Assembly: GCA_935421135.1 (NCBI GenBank)
Contig: OW285197.1
Coordinates: 3,963,350-4,027,349, forward strand
Direction: 5' to 3'
DNA length: 64,000 nucleotides
From: Bugulina stolonifera
Lineage: Eukaryota > Bryozoa > Gymnolaemata > Cheilostomatida > Bugulidae
The notes under the pieces were generated by a model. It worked only from the letters and a program-made list of their open reading frames with translations, had not been told where the DNA came from and did no database searches. A program made the translations under genes and the position numbers. The stretch's first letter is position 1. The number at the start of each line of letters is the position of its first letter. Below are positions 34,551 through 46,234 of this stretch, piece after piece.

Positions 34551-37500
34551 AACTTACGTTGTATAATACCTCAGGCATCCATTCTTCCGTTCCTAAAAAA
34601 TGTACATGCAGCACGCACTAGCATCATAAGACCAAAGCTGCAGTTTAAACAACATTGTCACTATGCTTAGTTTATGGCATAATGCCAAATTAAATGGGTC
34701 GTTATCTATGCACCTTCTTTCTCTTTTTTGTCAGCAAGTTGTGTGCTTATATATCAACATTTCTCGAAACCTAAAGAATATTGTTTTAATGACAATTTTG
34801 GGCCACACATCTAGCTACATGCTGTAACTATATAACAAGGAAGGTATGTTTAATTTGGTTCGACTACAACTGATCACTAAAGTACAACCATAAGAGTTCC
34901 ACCCCTATGGTATTCCGACTGAATAGGTATTTGTTGTAGTAACATTCGCTTGCACTATCAAATAAATTAAACTGATAGGTGACTAATAGTTGAAGAGAGT
35001 TATGTACACTTGTTAGGACAGGGTAAGCCAACTCTGAAGGAGTGCAAAGGAACAAGATTACGCGAGAGAGCAGGCATCTAAAGACTTGGTATTGAGTAAT
35101 GCAGATGAAGGCTTAGAGTATTCTGGTATGGAGACAAGCATACTATAACAATGTGAGCTATCGTTCCACTTACAGTACGTCACATTCTTTAAAAGTTGTT
35201 GTCAACTAGCAACGCTGATTCTACTGTAAATTAAAGCGCCACCATTTACATTCTAAATGTAGAGACAAGGCAAAATACAGTGTCATCCCTCTGATTTACT
35301 TTTGAGTAAAATTCTCATGGGACAATGACAACCCCCATAAGCATCGTCCCCGGTAATAGGTCAGCTCGTAGCTATAGACTCCTGCTACCAACGCGTTCAC
35401 GGAACTCGAATCTTCGGCAAGCGTGTTTCCACTGAATGTTTTCCACTCCAGGGATTTTAAACGGCATTTTATTGGCTGAACTATAATATAATATTGTAAT
35501 ACATTATAATACTGTAATACAATATATTATTGGTTGGTTAAATCTGGGCATAGTCATGATATGATAAGACCGGGCTTACATGTTATCCTTTAGTACAGAC
35601 ATAAATAAACCTTTCTACGTTGCACCAAAAAAATACCAGATAATATGCAATTGATTTTCGAAAAAAACCTGCATGCTAAGCAAATGTGTGTGGTCTGGTT
35701 AGCGCAGACTAAAGTGCATAATATTCTAATATTTTGATTAAGCAGTTGAGGTGCTCATCTACAGACCAGAGACCAGAGAACCGTCAATTTAGAAGGTATT
35801 CTGTGTTGTGGGTCTCTATATGTAGAAGGTCGAGTCACAAGGCCAGTGCTGCCAGGTTTGGTAAAGAAAATTGCTAAATGAATGGAAAGCCAGATATTGG
35901 TCTTTGCTAGATACATTGTAATAGGAAACATTGACAGTGCAGATTTCATATAATTGATGGAATACGCAGAATGATTGAATGCACCGTGAAAATTAAATAA
36001 GGACCTTAGGGTTGGTCGATCATGAGGCTATAAGTTTTAGTGACATATCTATTCATTTCAGACTAACAATATGTCAATGATTTGTTATCAAACTTACAAT
36101 ATATAAAGTAGATCCCATCTTTCGTACTAACGGATAATCTGTTACGAAATAACGAAAGAGAACTGTATTGGTTGAGCTTGCACTGAATGACATCTTCACA
36201 CAAAGAGAAAGAGGCCCCAGATTTTGAGTTAAAAAAGCTAAAGTTACCAGTTCTGCTGTCTCTACCTACATAATGGTTCACATTTATAACATATGACATC
36301 TCCGGAGGCTCAAAGGAACTTGTCAATATATTTGTAGTCCTGTTCAAACTCTCGCGTTTAAATATGCCGTGTCGTGTTCTGAAGATGTCATACCCTTTAA
36401 TGGTATACTTAATGGTTTCTGTAGTTGAGACAACCTCCACTTTCTTTGTAACTGTCGATACCCTTCTCAATGTTCCATAATAATCCAAAGTATACAGATT
36501 TTCGGCCCCACCAGACAGGCTGCGTATATTTCCGTATAAGTCATCAGCTACACACCTGGGTTCTGTACAATTTCTAGTGAGGTCTTCCGGAGTGGTACCA
36601 TAACAAGACACAATACACATTATTATATGCAAGCATTGTGTGCGTGGTGTTTATCAGATAGAAATAGCTGGTTGAATCCCATGTTAAGTTTCCATGGCTG
36701 CTAAGACCAAGAGTAGCTGGATCATTGTCGTAGGATCTCCAAATAAGGGTTGTCTCTCTTCCATCAGTTATAGAAAATTCATCATTGTTTAAATATATTA
36801 TGTAGTCAAAGTTTCTTCTGTATATTTCCATGTGCTTGACTGTGCTCTCTATACTAGCAAATAGATTCGGTCTATGCACTCTGAAACTAAAATTAAAACA
36901 ATTAAAGTTGTGTCAGTGGGAATCACTAATTGACCATTACGCTGCCTGTATGCAATTCAACTCAAAAGTGCTACTCAGTATTATGTGAAAATCGTTAAAT
37001 CTGGTGGAATCCGACAATATAAAACGTAGGGAAGTACTATTGATAATGAATGGACTTGCTCACAATCCATAGGTACAATTTATATGGCTCGATTTCTGCA
37101 ACATTGAAACTTTGACTAGCAAACATGTAGGCTGCCACAAAATTAAATTGAGAACTATGATGCACATTAATATTTAAGTACATATTATTATACACCATAA
37201 GTGGTCCGCATATACCGATAGTAATGAAATATTGTGGTGAAACAGCCTGCCTGGACACGAACTGTACTCATATTGTACTTAACATTATAATAGCTGACAT
37301 TACCATACATAATCTTATCCATGCATGACATTATTATCTACATGTATATTACTCATCCATGCATTCATTATTATCTTATACACACTGCGTGTCTTATATA
37401 TTACATATACTAGCAATCAAGCCTTAGGATTACACTTATATTGCAACTTGGTTGTTCCCACTTTTATATACCTATTCAGTAGTTGTCTACTCTTGCTTGA

Positions 37501-38430
37501 TTGTGAATTGTTAGAGTCTTTTGCCATTTTGTGGTTTGTGGTTTCGAACTGTCTGTCTGGCTTTGAACTGTCCTTTTCCAGCAGTTGCAAATTGCATCAA
37601 CCACAAACAGACCTGGTATATCTTTTAGAAAGAAAGATGTGTATAATGCTTCAGTAGTGAGCAAATTGGACGATCTAAAGCTTATGACCACATTGAAACT
37701 TTTCCAGTCAGTCAACAGCATACAATTTACAATGCTAATATTTTTAATACATAATTATAATATACCTGAATAAACAATATACTTATAATAATAAAAGCTA
37801 AGACTATTTAGTGAGCATTATTATACGCATTGCAATGATGTGCCAGATAGCCCGTTGTGATCCTCTACATGTACTATCAAAATTCAGTGACTAATCAGGC
37901 TAACTGGTTTCATGGCATTCATAGTTTACTATGTTCCCATGATCCAGTATTCAATGTTTTTGGTGTATTCCAGTCACGAAGAAGTAATGTAGTAATGTAA
38001 GGCATAAAAGTTTCAATTGGCTAGCTCCTTTAGACAGCGAGCTGCAAAGGCTCAAATCCTAAAACTTGATTTCCCGTTAAATGCATTTTGTCTAGATAGA
38101 CTGTTTTGGTACCAATGCAACGAATGGCCCTAAATAATTGTATCAATGATTGGTTAAGTTTCAACATAACGCTAATGCATTGCTATTTAGTAGCAAAAAT
38201 GAAATTTTCTCCCGATGGCCGTTAAAATTTTTAATAGACTTACTAAGTTCACTAGAAATATAATTATATCTTCTCCATACATAACCAACATTAGCGGATA
38301 GTTCTGCATAAAAGTATTTATCTGATGAATAAGTACTGTTTACTACTAGCAAGTGAAATAGAACAAACAATGCAAACCACCATTATGTTCGACAGATATG
38401 CTAAGCGTTGACAATAAGAATGTTTTACTT

Positions 38431-39648
38431 TATCGTTATTGAAATTTTATGATATTAGTTTTTTAATCATTTTATGCATTCTGTCATCACATGTATAAAC
38501 ATATCCGAACACAGCATAGGCATTCAGGAGTGACTAATGCTTAAGCTGAAGGAAATTCCAGTTGTTTACATAAATATTATTACCATGCATGCCTAGCTGA
38601 GCGTGATAGGCCACTGTGTATTATTGAGTAAAATAAGTTTTTATTGCTGTACTCTACATTGCTATTGGTCCAGTTTGGACTGTAATATTCAACAATGCCT
38701 ACACCAACATAGGAATACACATGGATGTAATAATCTATGGGTACATGTTTCATCGAAATACATTATTTCATTCTTATTACCTGCTTATCTGATGGTTTAT
38801 TGAATGGAGGTTGTCATGACGTGCCGGGCACCAGCAGGAACTGTGCAAGGCTGGCACCTTGCCTACAAATGGAGGGACAAACTATATGATTGTATTATTA
38901 TATTCAGTTCTTAGTTATTTCTTACTATGAACTTCTACATGTATGTGCATGAATGCACTTTATTTAATACTATTGGAGGGCTGAATCTTACAGGTACCTG
39001 TTATAAATAATGGGTATCAAGCAGAGCAGACACTTACACTATACATGATCATTAGTTATTACACCTTGTCACTGGTACTCAGCAGTTAGACAAACATTAC
39101 AATATAGTGATGTTTTCTGCTAAGACAGATGATGCCGAGGACGACAGAGTGCGGAAAGGGCTTGATAGTGGTCGATAAAGCTATGCCTCCAGCATTACAT
39201 AAATAGTGGACAGTTATGTAGCTGGTTAATCATGTATGCTGGGCATAAACCCGATGCTGGTACACATGAGAGAGTATAGAAAGAGTATGTGTTGATGAGC
39301 ACGAGGATAAGTCTGGGCAAAAAAGACTATAGAGTTGAGTTGAATGATGTGACTTTATTAGAGTCTGTTCAACAACTGACTAGAATAGCAAAATGAGCTT
39401 ACTTACATGTATTATACTAAATCAGTATCTGGTGGAACTTCCGGTAAAATGCCCGATAGAGTATCGGGTGGGACAATATAGTATTGGCCAAGGGTATTAT
39501 GTAGTCAATATTCAGCAACAAGGCCGAGGTCAAGGTCAAGGTCAAGGTCAAGGTCTGACCTAAAAACAAGCTTATAATCATGTGAAACACATCATCTGGA
39601 AACCAGAAATTCTGCAAAGTTGGTCAGATTTACATCAAAGCTAAAAGA
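38431..39648. other. Intergenic stretch right of the receptor cluster
   Basis: No gene-like ORF. It contains a short CAAGGT hexamer tract at 39524-39556. The minus ORF at 39417-39617 is produced by that tract (TLTLTLT). Confidence 0.45.
39524..39556. repeat. (AAGGTC)n hexamer microsatellite
   Basis: About five copies of AAGGTC in tandem. Confidence 0.9.
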
Positions 39649-39892
39649 CTAATGCAACATTCACACTGCCGTTTATACCAACTAGTAGCCGAGAGAGGCC
39701 AGCGTGGCCAACGCTAGCCACAATAGCTGGCAAGTGTTAGTTAGCGGCGGGGTTTAAAGTTCAGCTTGTTGAACTCGTTGACCCCTACCACCGCTTACTG
39801 GAGCATGTCACCATATTATAATGTAGTTGTGGCTAGCGTTGGCCGCTCGCCGCTAGTAGTTGGTATAAACAGCAGTGTGAATGTTGCATTAG
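39649..39892. mobile_element. 244-bp foldback MITE
   Basis: The ends are near-perfect inverted repeats of about 70 bases. The left begins CTAATGCAACATTCACACTG and continues through TTTATACCAACTAGTAG to GCCAACGCTAGCCACA; the right arm is the complement. About 100 bases lie between the arms. No coding capacity. The target duplication is unclear (AAAA on both sides at best). Confidence 0.8.
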
Positions 39893-40821
39893 AAAATGTT
39901 AGTACTCAGTTAGTGTTACATGATTGGCTAATAAACAACTATGGACAAGTCAAACAAGTTAATTATTAAGACACATGCATTAGATAAACAGTAGACAAGA
40001 TATTAATCAGTTGTTGGAGTCTGCATGCATGAGAGGTCAGGACACCATAATATTACAGTATACTAAGGAAATATTTGGGCTATTAGTGCTTTGCAATTAC
40101 CTGCAGAGATGTAATATGTCTCATAAGTACCAAAGTACACATCGGCTAAAAACTAGAGCTTTACTGAGAAAGGGACTTTTGGTAGCAAGCTGAGGAGATT
40201 GGGAGAAAACTGCTGCCCTTATCTTCCCTACAGCTACAACTCACTGAACTACAAATTAGACTATTTAACTAATAATAAGGTTCATTGAAAGGAAATCACT
40301 CAAACTCTCACATCAAATATTTTTCTTGCCAAATAAAAGAGTTAACAGAAAGAGCAGGCAACTCCTAAAGCCACTGGCAATGCAGGGGTATTCATGTTAG
40401 TCAACTTGCATGTATGAAGAATGGAAAAAGTATTTCTGTATTACGTCAGCTTGGGTAGGCTTGGCTGGCAATGGGTATAGCAAAAGTAACATTTCAATGT
40501 AATTTCCAGCAGTAATTTCTAACACGACTCGGACAGCTACTGCCTATGCAATAAACAATAGAGGGAAGTTTTTTTTTAATACAGTCATGTAATGAAGTGA
40601 AGATTCAAATTATGGAATATCATAGAAGACTAACTTTGCATTATATACATGTACATTTTACTAAAATAGTCACTTAATTAAAAGTAAATTAAACTGAATA
40701 ATCAATGGTGCAGACTGTATTGTCAACAGTATGTATAATCATCTCAGTGCCACAGGTTGATGATGTCATAATTCACTAGCAGGAAGTTACCGGTGCCTAA
40801 CATCATTATACATGATATTAG

Positions 40822-41462
40822 CAGACATGGGCACTCGAGTCATTTTACTCGACTCAAGTTAACTCAAGCAACAGCTTTTCATTACTTTTAATTGACTTGT
40901 GCTTTTGCATTGTGTGAAAGCTGGGAATTGACTTTTACTTCTACTCTCCTACAAAGTATGATGCTTGACTCTTACTTTACTCTAATCTTTCAGCTATCAA
41001 CTATAATTCTATTGGTTTGGTGTAATTATGTAATAAATCTTGTTCACCATAGAGAAGCTGAGAGGCTTATAGATAAACAGACCTACAATTATAATAAGTG
41101 CAAATTTGAAATAGCCTTTGTTCTTCAGAACTACTTTAGCTGACAGAAAATCAGACCTAGCACTAAGTATTACCTATTGTGTGTTGTCACACTTGTATAC
41201 ATCAGAAATTTGTGTTCTACAAAATTCCCATTGGTATTCTCTTTGACATACCGCTGTACTTTTGACTCTACTCTGACTCTAGCATTTTGGCACTAGTTAC
41301 TTGACTCTTACTTTACTTTTCAAAATGGCTGTTTATTTACTCTTACTCTACTTTTGACTTGCTTCATCCGATGAGTTGACTCTAAATTACTTTTTATCTA
41401 TTGGGAATGTATACTCTTACTTGACTCTTGACTTGAGTATTTGTCTGCTTGGCACATGTCTG
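40822..41462. mobile_element. hAT-like MITE with 8-bp target duplication
   Basis: The left end CAGACATGGGCACTCGAGTC and right end GCACATGTCTG are short inverted repeats. The flanks GATATTAG (40814-40821) and AATATTAG (41463-41470) match at 7 of 8 positions, the duplication length typical of hAT transposons. The interior is rich in CTCTTACTTTACTC and GACTTGAG-type motifs and has no transposase. Confidence 0.75.
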
Positions 41463-41538
41463 AATATTAGAGCAATAGAAAAAGCCTGTGAAAGACCAAA
41501 CATGATTATTTAAATCATTATTTAAGTATATTTAGACA

Positions 41539-42549
41539 TTATTTCATTTTTAACAGAAAGTAGGTACAGTGGCATTCAAGGTTGCCATGAGCATTCTTTA
41601 ACCAATTTACTGAAGTCAAGAATCCACTACGTGCGGTACAAATAATGGCACATTTTGGAGACAACATAATTAATATTTTTTTGGGAAATAAAATTGTGTA
41701 GAATAACATAGCTGTATGACTATACGCATGTGTTCTAGAAGCAAACAGGGTTGAACAGCGAGAGGAAACTGTTACAATTCTAAGTTTAGTTGAGTTGAAA
41801 AATAAGTTTCTACACATATTTGAGAAGTATTGCTTGCAAACTAGACCTCGTTCATCACATCTTGGGCACAGAACTTTTGCCATTTTCCTGTTCAACTCAA
41901 CAAGATTTTCTGTCAAAGGAGTTGTATCTGAAACCGAATGGTCCTCTCACTGGTGGGTCGTCATTTCATTCTTGTGGACACTGTTATAACAGCAGAGTAA
42001 ACATTTATAGTCGGAGCATTTCTTACATTTGCTGACATATTGATTAACTTTGAAAGAGTCACTTGGTACACCAGCACACTGATCTCACCTCTTACAGTAA
42101 AATAGCACGATTTGATTATTTAGTTCAGGTGCTATAGGCTGAGTGGCGTTGTATGGACGGTTAGAAAATGAACTAGTGACTATGGGAATATGGTGTTTGT
42201 GATCCCATGCATCATTTTGATGAGCTAAACAACCTTCAATAGAATCAAATTCGTCTCCACACTGTAGACATTGGACTCTTCGGCATGCACTACAGATACT
42301 GTGTTTGTCATGTATTCTCTGCTTCCTTGGTCCGTCCGGTACTCCGCACGAACATCCTACCAAAGAGTATATATGTTCTCCTAGTGCTCGTTTCATAGCC
42401 ATTTCTTCAAAATAGCGTTCTTCCATGACTTCATTCGTCAATAACGACAGGCAGGTCTCCGATAGAACAGAGAAAAGTTCAAATAAATAACTAGCAGTGC
42501 CAGGCCCAACTTGAGTGCATGCAGATATTGCAGTTGTGTTCAAGGAAAG
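41539..42549 (-). pseudogene. Cys/His-rich zinc-binding protein gene, frame broken by one TGA
   Basis: An exon at about 42089-42549 (likely acceptor ttgatag) encodes about 153 residues including CSACRRVQCLQCGDEFDSIE and a downstream H-x-x-N. Its donor GTGAGA is phase 2. The next exon starts at 42031 after tatgtcag, completes the codon and reads KCKKCSDYKCLLCCYNSVHK. The two exons share the pattern CxxC-x4-CxxC...H, a duplicated zinc-binding unit. A TGA at 41947-41949 follows MTTHQ, yet the same frame stays open for more than 100 codons and contains another CPRCDERGLVC. Either the stop is the true end and the rest is remnant, or the gene is disabled. The family is not recognised. No ATG opens exon 1, so upstream exons are missing from view. 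Confidence 0.5.
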
Positions 42550-42991
42550 AAGTATCTATCAACTGTCTTAGCTACTCAGGTAAAATAATATATATTGGCT
42601 ACCAATTATCTGGGCTCTCCAACAGCTATACGTGTACAATGCAGATCTCACTTAGCTTTGTATTACTGTCCAGGTTTAAGTGAACATTTACATACAGTAC
42701 ATGCATGTACATGTATATATTATTACATGCATATGAATGTGTACATACAAATGCCCATGTACATCATATGCATGTACTATATTATGATTATAAGTAAAGA
42801 TTTGCTATACAAATACATGTATGTAGACTGTTGATACATCGCTGCCCTAGTATGCAAATGTCCTAAGGGTGCACAATGTAAATTGGAGATACTGCAATGT
42901 CAAAATTTGAGGTGCCCAAATTGTCATTTCTTATCAAAGGATTTACACGAAAAGCAGTGTCTAGGTTGAATATTGATTTACTAGTCCAGAT

Positions 42992-43508
42992 TGTCACAAT
43001 CTTCTGAACTGACTATATACATATCATGTACATTATGCCACAGCTTATTGCTTTTTTATTAGTATGCAGTTCTATACACGATTGTACATGTACTATGTTG
43101 TTTACATATTTTATATTGTGTAGTGTTTTAGTGAACATGTACTTGGACAGACATGACTAAATAGTAATGAGTCATGTACGGTCTATTTATAACCAAGTAT
43201 CTAATTGGATGATGTTATTATGTAATAGTGGTGCAATACCGTTCTAGAATATTCTCTTTTGACCATATATGATATTATGATTCATGTTGGCTCTGGAATG
43301 TTCTAGAACTTCTAAGCTTTACTATATAAGCAGGGGCTGGGAGAGAGCCCATAAGTTTGGAGTTAACTTCTAGCAATAAACAAGGATATATTACACTACA
43401 CACTACAATCATCTTCTCTGCACTAGATAGACCAAGCTGTGTGTCACTTGATTATCTCTGACTACAGTGACTTCACCGAACTCTCACAAGTACTACTATC
43501 TTGTGACA
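42992..43508 (+). repeat. 5' LTR of the 2-kb element
   Basis: Contains ACTATATAAGCAGG (TATA near 43321) and GCAATAAACAAGG (polyadenylation signal near 43375), in promoter-then-polyA order. Perfect 7-bp inverted termini TGTCACA/TGTGACA. Confidence 0.93.
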
Positions 43509-43509
43509 A

Positions 43510-43528
43510 TTGGGGGCTGCTCCGGGAA
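43510..43528 (+). other. Primer-binding site
   Basis: TTGGGGGCTGCTCCGGGAA begins one base after the LTR. Its TGGGGGCT...CCGGGA outline resembles the tRNA-Pro primer sites of vertebrate gammaretroviruses, with a swapped GC in the middle; the host tRNA was not checked. Confidence 0.6.
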
Positions 43529-43596
43529 GTCATCAGTCGCAGACAGGGAGATTAACAACGTCGGCATACACCGGATACTAATAGCTGCAGTTAAAG

Positions 43597-44391
43597 ATGG
43601 TGTTATTGGAAAAAGTAAGTCAAATGGGCAAGGGCCTTGGACTTACAGATCAGAAGCAATCCAAGATAGGAGGGATTGAACAAGTGGCAGAAGATGCTGA
43701 CCGATATTTGGCAGCTCATGGTAGAAAGCTCTTCATGGAGAAGAAAGCTACCGCACACAAGGATGAAGAAGAAACCCGTAGATGCTACATCTGCGATGAA
43801 GTAGGGCATATTGCAGTTATATGGCCCAAGAGAACACAGAAACACTGTTCCAATTGTGGAGTTACTGGACACTCAACTATGGAATGTAAGAGGTCCAGAC
43901 AAGGAAATATGAAACCAGGCAAGGTAGGAGCTATGAAAGCGATTGTAAAAGGAGGAGATGACAGAGAACCTCAGGAAATTGAGATGGATGGGAAAAGATA
44001 TGTAACTATTGTTTGCTGCAAACAAATAGGGGCAGATGAAAATAATGTTGATGTCAAAATGGGCTACGTGAATAACCAACCTGCGGAAGTCATAAGAGAC
44101 ACAGGTTGCACAGCAGTCATAGTTAAAGGAAAATTCGTTAAGCCAAACCAGTACACCAGAGCAAAGAGAGAAGTTAGGATGGTCAATAACACAGCCGAGC
44201 AGTATCCAGTGGCCAGCATACAAATCAGGACACCGTATTGCTCAGGGATGGTACAAGCGATAGTAATGGACGATCTTATGTATGACCTGGTGATTGGAAA
44301 CGTACCTGGTGTGAGGTCACCAGCGGATCCTGACCGAAACTTTCACAGAGGAGACAAATACAAGACAAGTAAACAAGTTGACAATGGATAA
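43597..44391 (+). CDS. gag C-terminus (zinc knuckles) plus retropepsin-like protease
   Basis: 264 residues. ADRYLAAHGRKL (residues about 34-45) is typical of the end of gypsy-type capsid/spacer. A first knuckle CYICDEVGHIAVIWP has Trp where the last Cys should be. A second knuckle, CSNCGVTGHSTMEC, is intact CCHC. From residue about 160 a retropepsin region carries the active-site DTGCT and a later MDDLMYDLVIGNVPG. The frame then ends before any reverse transcriptase. The ATG at 43597 is the first usable start, but the N-terminal half of gag is missing. Confidence 0.85.
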   Translation: MVLLEKVSQMGKGLGLTDQKQSKIGGIEQVAEDADRYLAAHGRKLFMEKKATAHKDEEETRRCYICDEVGHIAVIWPKRTQKHCSNCGVTGHSTMECKRSRQGNMKPGKVGAMKAIVKGGDDREPQEIEMDGKRYVTIVCCKQIGADENNVDVKMGYVNNQPAEVIRDTGCTAVIVKGKFVKPNQYTRAKREVRMVNNTAEQYPVASIQIRTPYCSGMVQAIVMDDLMYDLVIGNVPGVRSPADPDRNFHRGDKYKTSKQVDNG

Positions 44392-44472
44392 AGGGAGATG
44401 GACTAAAGCTTGTTCAGAAGATAGTAGGAATTATTGACTGAAATTAAATTAATTTCATCTGGAAAATGGGGT

Positions 44473-44985
44473 TGTCACAATCTTCCGAACTGACTATAAC
44501 TATATACATGTACATTATGCTACAGCGTATTGCTTTTTTATTAGTATGCAGTTTATACACGATTGTACATGTACTATGTTGTTTACATATTTTATATTGT
44601 GTAGTGTTTTAGTGCACATGTACTTGGAAAGACATGACTAAATAGTAATGAGTCATGTACGGTCTATTTATAACCAAGTATCTAATTGGAGGATGTTATT
44701 ATGTAATAGTGGTGCAATACCGTTCTAGAATATTCTCTTTTGACCATATATGATATTGTGATTCATGTTGGCTCTGGAATGTTCTAGAACTTCTAAGCTT
44801 TACTATATAAGCAGGGGCTGGGAGAGAGCCCATAAGTTTGGAGTTAACTTCTAGCAATAAACAAGGATATATTACACTACACACTACATCTTCTCTGCAC
44901 TAGATAGACCAAGCTGTGTGTCACTTGATTATCTCTGACTACAGTGACTTCACCGAACTCTCACAAGTACTACTATCTTGTGACA
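44473..44985 (+). repeat. 3' LTR of the 2-kb element
   Basis: Preceded by a purine tract GGAAAATGGGGT (44461-44472), the plus-strand priming site. It differs from the 5' LTR by a few substitutions and small indels. Confidence 0.93.
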
Positions 44986-46230
44986 CAGATACAGTACTTT
45001 TACACATTTGCAGTGAGAAAAACTCCCAGATTTAACAATTTGTGATTGCAGTTAGGACAATTGTTCTACCAGAAAACATTGAAATGAGAGTGCAAATGTC
45101 CTAAGTGCTACTGAGTACAATATACAGTATGTACATGCAAGGTGGTTAGAAGATTGAGTTGCATATTACTATTTTTAAGTATTTAGAAATTGTGAACATG
45201 ACAACGTATTGTATTATGGTATATTTATGAAATTCGAACTTCAACAAGGATGCAATTACGGTGTACATGCATGTATCATATAACAATAATATCCATTTCC
45301 ATGTGCAATGAATGTGTATTGTAGCCTATAACTTACAGAATAGCTAATTGATGCAGTCAAACATGGCTTTTGTACTTCAATTTTAACTATACAACCAGTC
45401 TAGCTATGGTGAGATTAGTAGAGTAGTGGAGGGGGATGGAGTGGGTAATGATGTAATGTACAAGCATTATTTTTGTTCTTGTGGTATATTGCTGTCATCG
45501 GGGATGCATGTTGATGCATACTGGTAACAGATGCCAACTTCATCAAGGATTTAAGCGGGTATTCTGCTTTAAGCGGGGATTCTGCTTTATATTTTGAGGT
45601 TTTTACACACCCCTTCTAAACTATTGTTGGTGTCACACAGTAAACAGTGCCTGACTTTTGAATTAGGTCAACAAAAGCAGTATCCAATTGGTTAATTAAT
45701 TGTCATTGACCAGTAGTTGATTGAATTGTCACTTAGGACAATTGCATTCAAGAATGAGCATGGGACAGGAATGCACATAGGACATTTGCATTCTCTTTGT
45801 GAAGCAAAACTCTACAACAAAAAGGAAAATGATGTGTGTTCAGTCACACATACACTGGTGCCAATAACTCAATTTTTGAAAATTGAAGCAGTTAGGACTT
45901 TTGCATACTAGGGCAGCGACATGTAGATGGGTTGTGGTTACCTGATGCTGCACTTTTCTCAGAATTGTCAAAGACACAATACAGTCAGAACTCCAGATAT
46001 TAGATTGCTATAACCTGGAGTGAAGATTGATTAACTACCCCCACCCCCTCCCCCCTCCCCCCTCCCCCATAGCATGTCTCATGAAGATATAAAAAGAAAT
46101 TTTGTTGCATCTTGTCACTTAGGCTATTCAATACATTTCTGGAGGAAAACAATAGATTTGTTTGAGGCTTTCCAGTGCACTATTAGATGTGTTGGACAAA
46201 TTTAACCCATCTTTGTTTTGCAGATAATAT
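44986..46230. other. Intergenic stretch with simple repeats
   Basis: No supported gene. It contains a duplicated TTAAGCGGGTATTCTGCTTT motif near 45551 and a C-rich run at 46029-46077 (CCCCCTCCCC units). The ORF at 45717-45911 has no start or splice context. Confidence 0.45.
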
Positions 46231-46234
46231 AGCA

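Larger units (their letters stand above)
31740..38282 (-). pseudogene. Decayed duplicate of receptor copy A
   Basis: Recognisable pieces in transcript order: signal exon 38244-38282 (MYGEDIIIFLVNL), propeller exon 36098-36880, Cys-repeat exon 35300-35480, the start of the next exon near 34870-34930, tiny exon 34558-34592, stalk exon from 32453, and TM exon 31740-31864. Breaks: exon 2 is absent; 14 bases are missing after the codon for the Trp in CVLLW near 36597, shifting frame in the propeller; the second repeat exon loses its Cys-containing half and runs to a stop; the tiny exon is 35 rather than 36 bases; and a TGA at 31812-31814 falls inside the TM helix. It is therefore unlikely to make the receptor. 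Confidence 0.8.
31460..38430 (-). repeat. Segmental duplication, copy B
   Basis: Same order and orientation as 23160-29690 but longer in places and with deletions. The part around 37.17-38.2 kb has lost the segment that carries exon 2 in copy A (28434-28495) and holds unrelated AT-rich sequence instead. Confidence 0.78.
42992..44985 (+). mobile_element. Complete short LTR retrotransposon, 1994 bp, internally deleted
   Basis: Two LTRs (42992-43508 and 44473-44985), each starting TGTCACAATCTTC and ending TCTTGTGACA, flank a 964-base interior. The five bases before and after are identical (CAGAT), a clean target duplication. The LTRs are nearly identical, implying recent insertion. The interior keeps only the end of gag and the protease; reverse transcriptase, RNase H and integrase are absent, so movement would need proteins from a complete relative. 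Family: Ty3/gypsy-like by its protease and zinc knuckle. Confidence 0.92.

Noticed and set aside
41947..41949. TGA as a selenocysteine codon
   Set aside because: No Cys or redox motif aligns there and no SECIS was identified; a nonsense change or true stop is simpler.
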